Part shown: in pieces, positions 7,731 through 15,434 of the stretch | Layout of the letters: every line of letters starts with the position of its first letter | How positions within the stretch are numbered: position 1 is the stretch's first letter | Assembly (NCBI RefSeq): GCF_965656765.1 | Contig: NZ_CBFHLV010000010.1 | Location: 5,014 to 69,013 of the forward strand | Length of the DNA stretch: 64,000 bases | From: Marivita sp965656765 | Lineage (GTDB): Bacteria > Pseudomonadota > Alphaproteobacteria > Rhodobacterales > Rhodobacteraceae | Direction of reading: 5' to 3' | The notes under the pieces: generated by a model | Database searches by the model: none | Seen by the model: only the letters and a program-made list of their open reading frames with translations | Told to the model about the DNA's origin: nothing | Position numbers and translations under genes: made by a program

Positions 7731-10700
7731 ATGAAGACATTCCAGACCATCACGATGGGCGGCGCGCCCGAAGGGTTCGACGCCAAACTGGTTCTTGCCG
7801 AGGCCGAGAAATCGGGCGGCACCGTGTGCCATATTGCCCGCGACGACCGTCGCTTGGTCCAGATGCGTGATGCACTGCGGCTCTTTGCGCCTGAAATGCC
7901 GGTTTTTGTCTTTCCCGGTTGGGATTGTCTGCCTTACGACCGGGTGTCTCCGAACCCGGACATTTCAGCATCGCGGATGGCGACTCTTGCTGCTCTGACC
8001 CACGCGATGCCAGCGCAGTATGTATTACTGACAACAATGAGCGCCGCGACCCAGAAAATACCGGCGCGCGATGTGCTGAAAGATGCAGCCTTCACCGCGC
8101 GGGTCGGCAATCGCGTGAATGAAGAGGCGCTGCGCAACTTCCTTGTGCGCATGGGCTTTAGTCAGGCTCCAACGGTGCTTGAACCGGGTGATTATGCCAT
8201 TCGCGGCGGCATTATCGACATCTATCCTCCTGGTGATGCTGGACCTGTGCGGCTTGACCTGTTTGGTGATGTGCTGGACGGCGCACGACGGTTTGACCCG
8301 GCGACACAACGCACAACCGAAAAGCTTGATCTGGTCGAACTCGCCCCTGTGTCCGAGGTCATTCTGGACGAGGCAGCGATCACACGGTTCCGGCAGAATT
8401 ACCGTATCGAATTTGGCGCTGCCGGAAGCGACGACCCCTTGTACGAGGCAGTGAGCGCCGGGCGCAAACAAGCAGGGATGGAGCATTGGCTACCCTTCTT
8501 CCATGACCGTTTGGAAACCTTGTTCGATTACCTGCCCGATGTGCCCGTCACGCAGGACGATCAGATCACGCCAGCCCGTCTTTCGCGCTGGGATGGAATT
8601 GTCGATCAATACGAGACCCGTAAAGCCGCACTGGCACAGAAGTCGCGGATGGACACGGTCTACAAGCCTGTATCGCCAGAACAGTTATACCTTGATGACA
8701 CCGCATGGGCCAAAGCTTTGGGCGACCGCCGGGTGGTGCAGTTTCACCCATTGCAACAAGCGTCTGGCCCCGGAGTTGTTGATGCTGGCGGGCGGATCGG
8801 ACGCAATTTTGCGCCTGAACGCCAACAAGAAAGCGTAAGCCTTTTCAGCGCATTGGCGGATCATGTTCGCCAGAAAATAGAAGATGGCCCAGTTGTCATT
8901 GCGTCCTATTCAGACGGAGCACGCGAACGTCTGTCGGGTTTGATTGATGACGAGGGGCTGGCAGAAACGATCCCCGTCACGGACCTGACCCGCGTCGGCA
9001 AACATGGCGTTCACCTGACGGTGTGGCCACTTGAGCAGGGGTTCGAGGCACCTTGGGATAAGGGGGGCCGTGTCGCGGTCATCTCTGAACAAGACGTGTT
9101 GGGCGATCGCCTGATCCGCAGCCCCAAGAAACGTCGCAAGGCCGAGAATTTCCTCACCGAAACCCAATCGCTGTCACCGGGTGATCTGGTGGTTCATGTG
9201 GATCACGGAATCGGACGGTATCTGGGCATGGAGGTGATCACGGCGGCAGGCGCGGCACATGAATGTTTGCTGCTGGAATATGCCGAAAGTTCAAAGCTTT
9301 ACCTGCCGGTCGAAAACATAGAATTGTTGTCCAAGTACGGCCATGAGGAAGGATTTCTTGACAAGCTGGGTGGCGGCGCGTGGCAGGCCAAGAAAGCCAA
9401 GCTGAAAGAGCGCATCCGCGAGATGGCGGAGAAGCTGATCCGCGTTGCAGCCGAACGTGCCTTGCGCAAAGCCCCGATCATGGATCCGCCGCCCGGCGCG
9501 TGGGATTCCTTCTCAGCCCGGTTCCCATACCAGGAAACAGACGATCAATTGCGCGCCATTGAAGACGTGATGGCGGATATGCATTCCGGCCAGCCGATGG
9601 ACCGTTTGATCTGTGGCGATGTGGGCTTTGGCAAAACCGAAGTTGCGATGCGTGCCGCCTTTGTTGCGGCCATGTCCGGCGTGCAAGTTGCGGTGATCGC
9701 GCCAACCACCTTGCTGGCCCGTCAGCATTACAAGAGCTTTGCCGAACGCTTCCGGGGGTTTCCATTGGAAGTCAGACCCTTGTCGCGTTTTGTGTCCGTC
9801 AAAGACGCCGCTTCCACGAAAGACGGCTTGGCCCGTGGCACAGTCGATATTGTCGTCGGCACCCATGCGCTTTTGGCCAAAGGCATTCGGTTTCAGAACC
9901 TTGGCCTGCTGATTATCGACGAAGAACAACATTTCGGGGTTGGGCACAAAGAACGGCTCAAACAGCTGCGTTCGGACATCCACGTCCTGACCCTGACCGC
10001 CACGCCGATTCCACGCACGCTGCAACTGTCATTGTCCGGCGTCCGTGATCTGAGCATCATCGGCACGCCGCCCGTCGACCGTCTTGCGATCCGCACGTAT
10101 GTCAGCGAATTCGACGCTGTGACGATCCGTGAAGGGCTGCTGCGTGAACATTATCGTGGTGGGCAAAGCTTTTTCGTTGTCCCACGCATCAGCGATCTGC
10201 CCGAGATCGAAGAATTCCTGCGCGATCAGGTGCCCGAAGTGTCCTATGTCGTGGCGCATGGCCAGATGGCAGCGGGCGAATTGGACACGCGCATGAACGC
10301 CTTTTACGACGGCAAATACGACGTGCTTCTGGCGACCACGATTGTGGAATCGGGTCTCGATATTCCAACCGCAAACACCATGATCATCCACCGCGCCGAT
10401 ATGTTCGGTCTGTCCCAGCTCTATCAAATCCGGGGCCGGGTGGGGCGCTCGAAGACCCGTGCCTATGCGTATCTTACAACCAAACCGCGCGCGAAACTGA
10501 CGCCGGCGGCTGAAAAGCGCCTTCGCGTTTTGGGGTCGCTCGACACCCTTGGGGCGGGCTTTACGCTGGCGTCGCAAGACCTCGACATTCGCGGCGCGGG
10601 CAACCTTTTGGGCGAAGAACAATCCGGCCAGATGCGCGATGTGGGGTACGAGTTGTACCAATCCATGCTGGAAGAGGCGATTGCCAAGATCAAATCTGGC

Positions 10701-11219
10701 GAGATGGAAGGGCTATCCGAAGCGGATGACCAATGGGCGCCTCAGATCAATCTGGGCGTGCCCGTGCTGATACCCGAAGATTATGTGCCCGACCTTGATG
10801 TCCGACTTGGCCTCTATCGTCGCTTGTCTTCGCTGCACACAAAAGTTGAGCTTGAAGGCTTTGCCGCCGAACTGATCGACCGTTTTGGCAAACTGCCCCG
10901 TGAGGTCAACACACTGATGCTGGTGGTGCGGATCAAGGCGATGTGCAAACGCGCCGGGATTGCCAAACTGGACGGTGGGCCAAAGGGGGCCACGATCCAG
11001 TTTCACAACGATAAATTCATCTCACCCGAAGGGTTGGTGGACTTCATTAAGGATCAGAACGGCTTGGCCAAGGTCAAAGACAACAAGATCGTCGTCCGGC
11101 GCGATTGGAAAAAGGACAGCGACAAGATCAAAGGCGCATTTGCCATCGCACAGGATCTGGCAAGAAAGGTCAAAGAGGCCAAAACAGCAAAGGCTGCAAA
11201 AGCCGCGTCCGGCGCCTAG
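7731..11219 (+). CDS. mfd: Transcription-repair coupling factor
   Basis: A 1162-residue superfamily-2 DNA translocase that removes RNA polymerase stalled at lesions and recruits UvrA. The N-terminal UvrB-homology region contains VFPGWDCLPYDRVSPN. The RNA-polymerase interaction domain begins near LVVHVDHGIGRYLGMEV. The motor has Walker A GDVGFGKTEVAMRAAF, the DEEQH box, TATPIPRTL and GRVGRSKTRAYAY. The C-terminal regulatory part follows GAGNLLGEEQSGQ. The last 25 residues are Lys/Ala-rich. Length matches full-length Mfd. Its stop overlaps by 4 nt the convergent cysteine-cluster gene. Confidence 0.97.
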   Translation: MKTFQTITMGGAPEGFDAKLVLAEAEKSGGTVCHIARDDRRLVQMRDALRLFAPEMPVFVFPGWDCLPYDRVSPNPDISASRMATLAALTHAMPAQYVLLTTMSAATQKIPARDVLKDAAFTARVGNRVNEEALRNFLVRMGFSQAPTVLEPGDYAIRGGIIDIYPPGDAGPVRLDLFGDVLDGARRFDPATQRTTEKLDLVELAPVSEVILDEAAITRFRQNYRIEFGAAGSDDPLYEAVSAGRKQAGMEHWLPFFHDRLETLFDYLPDVPVTQDDQITPARLSRWDGIVDQYETRKAALAQKSRMDTVYKPVSPEQLYLDDTAWAKALGDRRVVQFHPLQQASGPGVVDAGGRIGRNFAPERQQESVSLFSALADHVRQKIEDGPVVIASYSDGARERLSGLIDDEGLAETIPVTDLTRVGKHGVHLTVWPLEQGFEAPWDKGGRVAVISEQDVLGDRLIRSPKKRRKAENFLTETQSLSPGDLVVHVDHGIGRYLGMEVITAAGAAHECLLLEYAESSKLYLPVENIELLSKYGHEEGFLDKLGGGAWQAKKAKLKERIREMAEKLIRVAAERALRKAPIMDPPPGAWDSFSARFPYQETDDQLRAIEDVMADMHSGQPMDRLICGDVGFGKTEVAMRAAFVAAMSGVQVAVIAPTTLLARQHYKSFAERFRGFPLEVRPLSRFVSVKDAASTKDGLARGTVDIVVGTHALLAKGIRFQNLGLLIIDEEQHFGVGHKERLKQLRSDIHVLTLTATPIPRTLQLSLSGVRDLSIIGTPPVDRLAIRTYVSEFDAVTIREGLLREHYRGGQSFFVVPRISDLPEIEEFLRDQVPEVSYVVAHGQMAAGELDTRMNAFYDGKYDVLLATTIVESGLDIPTANTMIIHRADMFGLSQLYQIRGRVGRSKTRAYAYLTTKPRAKLTPAAEKRLRVLGSLDTLGAGFTLASQDLDIRGAGNLLGEEQSGQMRDVGYELYQSMLEEAIAKIKSGEMEGLSEADDQWAPQINLGVPVLIPEDYVPDLDVRLGLYRRLSSLHTKVELEGFAAELIDRFGKLPREVNTLMLVVRIKAMCKRAGIAKLDGGPKGATIQFHNDKFISPEGLVDFIKDQNGLAKVKDNKIVVRRDWKKDSDKIKGAFAIAQDLARKVKEAKTAKAAKAASGA

Positions 11220-12142
11220 GGCATGTCCATGCCTTTGATCAATCGCGGCAGCGTTAAGTGTGTGTGCACCCGCACCTCATTGTCGGCCGAAACAGACACC
11301 ACCCTCATATAGGGTGCTCCGGCGGATGGATCATCGACATGCGTGCGGGCGATCCCCGCAACCACAGCTCCATTATCGGGCTTGCGCTGATGTTCCTTGA
11401 TCAGGGCACGCCGCGCAGGACATTGAAAACTATTGCAGATGTCTGCTCGGATCTCGCGGTTCAACGTGCAGCCCTGTTCGCCGTGGTACACACAGCTCCC
11501 CAAGGTCGAGACATCGGGGATGTTTTGAAGGTACATGTCGATGATCATTTGCTTGGTCAGCGTCGGATCACGCCAACGGATATAGTTGATGGTCTCCACA
11601 TCCAGAAACGCATGGCGGCTGCCGCCCATTGTGCAGCAATCTCCTTGGCAAGCGATACAGGTGGCGTTGATCACAAATGGTTCAGGCTGTTCATGGGCTT
11701 GGCGTCTCGCGTAACCGGGGTCGTCGTCCGGCGGTTCGATCTCTCCAGTTGATGACCCAGCAAAGCTTTCATCCACAACCTTATGTAAATGCGCCACAAA
11801 AGCCGCGCGCCGTTCAGAGGGAAGCGGTTTGGGTGGAAGATCAATATACGGGGCCAGTCCATATGCGACTTTGCCCAGATCCGGTTGGCCGATCTCTTGC
11901 GCCGCTTGCTTGATCGCCTTCCGGGTCCGACGCTTGGACACTTCCATATATTTGTCATTTCGCGCCACTTGCGCCTTTGCCAATGCCGCAGTGTCCATCA
12001 TCTTCTTGCGGGTCTGGCATGTTGGATTATCACAGACATCGGACTGAGGCGGCTTATCCTTTGGCAAAGGTTGGCGACAGATCGAACAGATCACGGTGTG
12101 GTGATGGTGAAATACCGGGGGCCGGGCAGGGGTCATCGACAT
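11216..12142 (-). CDS. Protein with N-terminal four-Cys motif and YkgJ-like cysteine cluster
   Basis: A 308-residue protein of unknown function. Residues 12-15 are HHHH, followed by C19-x2-C22 and C37-x4-C42, a probable zinc ribbon; a basic, helical segment (roughly 45-80) follows. The C-terminal half has CIACQGDCC, then GSCVYHGEQGCTLN, DICNSFQCPA, the cysteine layout of the YkgJ/UPF0153 family, which is thought to bind zinc or iron. The start at 12142 is tentative, since ATG 12136 is also possible. It lies downstream of tRNA-Gly on the same strand, separated by 185 bp. It may be a metalloprotein or redox-related; no reaction can be assigned. Confidence 0.7.
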   Translation of the reverse strand: MSMTPARPPVFHHHHTVICSICRQPLPKDKPPQSDVCDNPTCQTRKKMMDTAALAKAQVARNDKYMEVSKRRTRKAIKQAAQEIGQPDLGKVAYGLAPYIDLPPKPLPSERRAAFVAHLHKVVDESFAGSSTGEIEPPDDDPGYARRQAHEQPEPFVINATCIACQGDCCTMGGSRHAFLDVETINYIRWRDPTLTKQMIIDMYLQNIPDVSTLGSCVYHGEQGCTLNREIRADICNSFQCPARRALIKEHQRKPDNGAVVAGIARTHVDDPSAGAPYMRVVSVSADNEVRVHTHLTLPRLIKGMDMP

Positions 12143-12327
12143 AGGCAAGTGTCGATCAGAATTGCCGTTGTGCCATGCAGTTGAAACATTGAATGACCCT
12201 TTCAAATAGACGAGGCGCGCTTGGTGCGTTCCAGAAAATGTTCGAAATAATAGGAAAAGATTACACGAACGCCTTAAACGCGCAAGGTTGCGATCTGACG
12301 GGCCGGACACTGATGAAGGCAAGACCA

Positions 12328-12401
12328 TGGAGCGGGTAACGGGAATCGAACCCGTAACTTAAGCTTGGGAAGCTCGCGTGATACCTTTTCACCATACCCG
12401 C
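12328..12401 (-). tRNA. tRNA-Gly (anticodon CCC)
   Basis: A 74-nt cloverleaf read on the minus strand. The acceptor stem GCGGGTA pairs with TACCCGC, the D-stem GTGA with TCAC, and the anticodon loop is TTCCCAA giving CCC, with T33 in place. The T-arm is ACGGG-TTCGATT-CCCGT. CCA appears to be encoded after the discriminator T. The outermost anticodon-stem pair is a C-A mismatch, the only irregularity. Confidence 0.93.
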
Positions 12402-12582
12402 GCTCTGGAGCGCTGGGATACGCCGCGCTCTGATCGGCGTCAAGTTCGCTCAGCAGTCCCGGGGCGCAATCCCGATGGTTTTGCCGTGGCCTGATCCACA
12501 GCGACCACCAACCATTGGAACAAACCAACCCACCAGACGTTGCCCGATCAAGGAAACACACGAACTGGATATTGAGGTCAGC

Positions 12583-13959
12583 ATGTCAAAGATGGAAACC
12601 ATCAACCCCGCCACCGAAACACCTATTCGCAGCTATGAGGCGATGAATGCGACAACCGCCGTCAACAAGGTTGAGGCGTGCCACAAGGCGTTTCTTGACT
12701 GGCGCACCAAGACCCATGAGGAACGTGCGCCGTATCTCACCAAGATTGCAGATGCCCTGCGCGACCATGCTGACGACCTGGCCACATTGATGACCAGAGA
12801 GGTCGGCAAACTCTACCGGGACGGCAAGACCGAGGTTGAGCTGTGCGCACAGATTTTCGAATACACCGCCAAGCAGGGGCCAAAGGAACTGGCCGACGAG
12901 GACCGTACCCATGCGGGCGGCGAGAAATCAGGGCTTGTGACATACAGCCCGATTGGCGTGATCTACAGCGTTCAGCCTTGGAACTTCCCCCTCTATCAGC
13001 CGGTGCGGGTTCTTGCGGCCAACCTGATGGCGGGCAATGGCGTTGTCCTGAAACACGCATCGATCTGTACTGGCAGTGGTCTGCGTCTGCGCGAGATCTG
13101 TATCGAAGCCGGTCTGCCCGAAGACCTGTTCCAAGTGGTGATCATTGACCACGATACATCGGACGAATTGATCGCGCATGACCTGATCCGCGGTGTGACC
13201 ATGACCGGCAGCGATGGCGCAGGCAGCCACATTTGCGCACTTGCCAGCAAGCATCTGAAAAAGACGGTGCTAGAGCTGGGATCGAACGACGCCTACCTTG
13301 TGCTTGAAAGGGCGGATGTGGAACTGGCCGTGAAAACCAGTGTCATGGGGCGGCTCTTCAACAACGGCGAGACCTGCGTCTCGGCCAAGCGCTTTGTCGT
13401 GACAGACGCGGTTTATGATGCCTTTGTCGAGGCCTTTGTCGACCAGATGAAGGCCATCAAACTGGGCGATCCGATGGACGAGGACACCCAGCTTGGGCCG
13501 CTCTCCAGCCAGGACCAGTTTGACACCGTGGCAGAACAAGTGACCAAGAGCATCGCCAAGGGTGCAAAGCTGCTCTGCGGTGGTGATCCGAAAGACGGCA
13601 CCGGGCACTATTACCCGGCCACCGTGCTGGCGGATGTCACGCCGGGAATGCCCGCCTATGATGACGAAATCTTCGGCCCCGTGGCCGCCGTCATCCGCGC
13701 CAAGGATGACGAAGACGCGATGCGGATTGCCAATGACAGCCGTTACGGGCTGGGCGGCGGCATCTTCTGTCAGGACGAAGAGCACGCGATGAAACTCGCC
13801 CGCGACCACTTTGACACCGGCATGGTGCGGATCAACAGCTTTGGCGCGGCGGACCCGAACATGCCGTTCGGCGGCGTGAAGGACTCAGGCTACGGCCGCG
13901 AACATGGCGGGTTCGGGATGAAGGAGTTCGTGAACATCAAGGCGATCTTCCGTCCCTGA
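12583..13959 (+). CDS. NAD(P)-dependent aldehyde dehydrogenase, succinate-semialdehyde dehydrogenase-like
   Basis: A 458-residue aldehyde dehydrogenase oxidising an aldehyde to an acid with NAD(P)+. Catalytic features are the Asn in VQPWNFPLYQP, the cofactor Lys in VVLKHAS, the general base in LELGSNDAY, the nucleophile Cys in NNGETCVSAKRF and the EIFGPV motif. The GabD/SSADH subgroup fits best, but substrate cannot be fixed from sequence. The ATG at 12583 is preferred to an in-frame start 36 codons upstream that begins in non-homologous sequence. It is 30 bp before an NAD(P)-binding protein gene and likely forms an operon with it. Confidence 0.87.
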   Translation: MSKMETINPATETPIRSYEAMNATTAVNKVEACHKAFLDWRTKTHEERAPYLTKIADALRDHADDLATLMTREVGKLYRDGKTEVELCAQIFEYTAKQGPKELADEDRTHAGGEKSGLVTYSPIGVIYSVQPWNFPLYQPVRVLAANLMAGNGVVLKHASICTGSGLRLREICIEAGLPEDLFQVVIIDHDTSDELIAHDLIRGVTMTGSDGAGSHICALASKHLKKTVLELGSNDAYLVLERADVELAVKTSVMGRLFNNGETCVSAKRFVVTDAVYDAFVEAFVDQMKAIKLGDPMDEDTQLGPLSSQDQFDTVAEQVTKSIAKGAKLLCGGDPKDGTGHYYPATVLADVTPGMPAYDDEIFGPVAAVIRAKDDEDAMRIANDSRYGLGGGIFCQDEEHAMKLARDHFDTGMVRINSFGAADPNMPFGGVKDSGYGREHGGFGMKEFVNIKAIFRP

Positions 13960-13989
13960 ACCGACCCCTCTGATTTGAAAGGACATATC

Positions 13990-14586
13990 ATGAATATTCT
14001 CGTCGCCGGAGCCACCGGCAAAACAGGCCTGCGCCTGACCCAGAACCTTTCGGCCAATGGCCACCACCCGATCGCGCTGGTGCGCGACAGCTCTGACACC
14101 TCGGACCTGCCCAATGGCACCGAGACGCGCCACGGCGATCTGACCGACCTGCAACCGGGCGTCTGCGACGGCTGCGACGTGGTGGTGTTTGCCGCCGGAT
14201 CGGGCAGCGGCACGGGGCCGGAGATGACCGAAAAGGTCGACCGTGACGGCGCCAAGCGTCTGGTCGATCTGGCCAAAGACGCGGGTGCTATGCGGTTCGT
14301 CATGCTCAGCACCGTGGGGGCGGGCGACCCGGACCCCGACAGCAAGCTGGGGCATTACCTGATGGCCAAGCACGAGGCGGACGAACACCTCAAGGCGTCG
14401 GGGCTAGACTTTGCCATCCTGCGGCCCGTGGCGCTGACCGACGAAGACGGCACGCGCGACATCGTCTATGGCGATGCCGTGGACGTGAAGGGCGAGGCCG
14501 CCCGGGGCGACGTGGCCCATGTGCTGGCGCAGGCGGTGGACGACCCGGAATGGCGCGGCAAGACGCTGCTGATGGCGTCGGCTTAA
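13990..14586 (+). CDS. NAD(P)-binding protein, atypical SDR/NmrA-like
   Basis: A 198-residue Rossmann-fold protein. The dinucleotide-binding loop GATGKTG occurs at residues 7-13, with GDLTDL and VVVFAAGSGSG as later sheet edges and VMLSTVGAGDPD replacing the classic active-site region. YLMAKHEADEHLKASGLDFAILRP carries the Y-x3-K pair. The family (SDR5/NmrA-like) includes reductases, epimerases and redox sensors, so no reaction is assigned. The ATG at 13990 follows AAAGGAC; an ATG five codons upstream lacks such a site. It probably shares a transcript with the aldehyde dehydrogenase gene. Confidence 0.8.
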   Translation: MNILVAGATGKTGLRLTQNLSANGHHPIALVRDSSDTSDLPNGTETRHGDLTDLQPGVCDGCDVVVFAAGSGSGTGPEMTEKVDRDGAKRLVDLAKDAGAMRFVMLSTVGAGDPDPDSKLGHYLMAKHEADEHLKASGLDFAILRPVALTDEDGTRDIVYGDAVDVKGEAARGDVAHVLAQAVDDPEWRGKTLLMASA

Positions 14587-14597
14587 ACCACCCCGTA

Positions 14598-14619
14598 GGA
14601 TGCGTGCTCGGCACGCACC
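14598..14619. repeat. GGTGCGTG-type palindrome, copy 1
   Basis: GGATGCGTGC / GCACGCACC with loop TCG and one bulged A, preceded by GTA and followed by a short T-run (CTTTTTCG). Sited 11 nt after the NAD(P)-binding protein stop, it can also act as its terminator. It is kin to the palindromes at 15196, 15358 and 15398. Confidence 0.7.
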
Positions 14620-14763
14620 TTTTTCGTTGGGCCGGTGCGTAAGGTCAAAGCGCGGCACTGAAATTCCCCATTCTCGCCTCAATGAACTTATTTCACCAGA
14701 TTAAGGAAGTGGTCGCGCATAGGTTGCGCATCATATCGTTTGTCTGGGAAAAATGGAAAACTC

Positions 14764-15186
14764 ATGTTGAAACGCATAATCATGGCAAGTTTGCTTTGGT
14801 CATTGTCAACAATGGCTGTCAGCGCATTCGAAATCAAACAGCCCGATACAGTTTTCAACGAACCCTTTAAATCACAGCGCCAAGCGTGCCTTGACCAATT
14901 CGAGACAGCAATTGTGAGCCGATTTGATAAACTGACCTCTATCTCCTTGGGCGATCCATCATTCTTCAGTGACATTGACGGGACTTACGCACTTGTCACT
15001 TTCGCTGGCGTCACATTCGATAGCGGCCATGGTTCTGCAAACGGTGCGATTACCTGCCTCTTTCTGGAAGGTGGACGTCGGTTGGCCCACGTTTCAGCGA
15101 CGTTCCAGCGCCCTGGTCTCATGGGAGCGGCACGCGCAGGCTTTCCTCAACAGCGCCTGCTGTCAGCCGGAGCGCAAGTGTTTTAG
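14764..15186 (+). CDS. Small secreted protein of unknown function
   Basis: A 140-residue protein I do not recognise. It begins with a clear Sec signal peptide (basic MLKR, hydrophobic IIMASLLWSLSTMAVSA, cleavage expected before FEIKQ). The mature part of about 117 residues has a Cys in RQACLDQF and another in AITCLFLEGG, which could form a disulfide in the periplasm. DIDGTYALVTFAGVTFDSGHG and RRLAHVSATFQRPG look like beta-strand segments. It is flanked on both sides by GGTGCGTG palindromes and its upstream region is AT-richer than the neighbours, consistent with a mobile or recently gained segment. Confidence 0.6.
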   Translation: MLKRIIMASLLWSLSTMAVSAFEIKQPDTVFNEPFKSQRQACLDQFETAIVSRFDKLTSISLGDPSFFSDIDGTYALVTFAGVTFDSGHGSANGAITCLFLEGGRRLAHVSATFQRPGLMGAARAGFPQQRLLSAGAQVF

Positions 15187-15195
15187 CGGGTCCAA

Positions 15196-15215
15196 GGTGC
15201 GTGAAATCACGCACC
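15196..15215. repeat. GGTGCGTG-type palindrome, copy 2
   Basis: Perfect inverted repeat GGTGCGTG-AAAT-CACGCACC, 10 nt after the small secreted protein stop and flanked by AA and CTA, as in copy 4. Confidence 0.8.
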
Positions 15216-15249
15216 CTACGCCATGTCACCACACCTGATCACAGAGCAA

Positions 15250-15300
15250 GCGTCCGACCGAGTGGGCGCGGAACGCGCCCGCCATGGGGCGGGCGGACGC
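15250..15300. repeat. Composite dyad-rich element
   Basis: An outer inverted repeat GCGTCCG (15250-15256) / CGGACGC (15294-15300) encloses two inner dyads, GGGCGCG/CGCGCCC and CGCCCGCC/GGGCGGGCG. The 248-bp gap between the secreted protein and the activase-like gene is almost wholly palindromic. Confidence 0.6.
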
Positions 15301-15302
15301 GT

Positions 15303-15331
15303 CGCCGCCGCTAAAGCGACGGCGGGGTTTT
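15303..15331 (+). terminator. Possible rho-independent terminator
   Basis: CGCCGCCGC / GCGACGGCG with a TAAA loop and one mismatch, followed by GGGTTTTG. It could end transcripts from the secreted-protein gene; the T-run is only four bases. Confidence 0.4.
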
Positions 15332-15357
15332 GAATATCTGGCGTAGAGGTCTGGTAG

Positions 15358-15377
15358 GGTGCGTGCTCGCACGCACC
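15358..15377. repeat. GGTGCGTG-type palindrome, copy 3
   Basis: GGTGCGTGC-TC-GCACGCACC, preceded by GTAG like copy 1. It is the second sequence variant of the family (CTCG centre rather than AAAT). Confidence 0.8.
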
Positions 15378-15397
15378 ATCATCTTACATTGCTACAA

Positions 15398-15417
15398 GGT
15401 GCGTGAAATCACGCACC
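15398..15417. repeat. GGTGCGTG-type palindrome, copy 4
   Basis: GGTGCGTG-AAAT-CACGCACC, identical in the 20-bp core to copy 2 and ending 17 nt before the convergent activase-like gene stop. Confidence 0.8.
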
Positions 15418-15434
15418 CTAAGGCGAGGTTCCTA

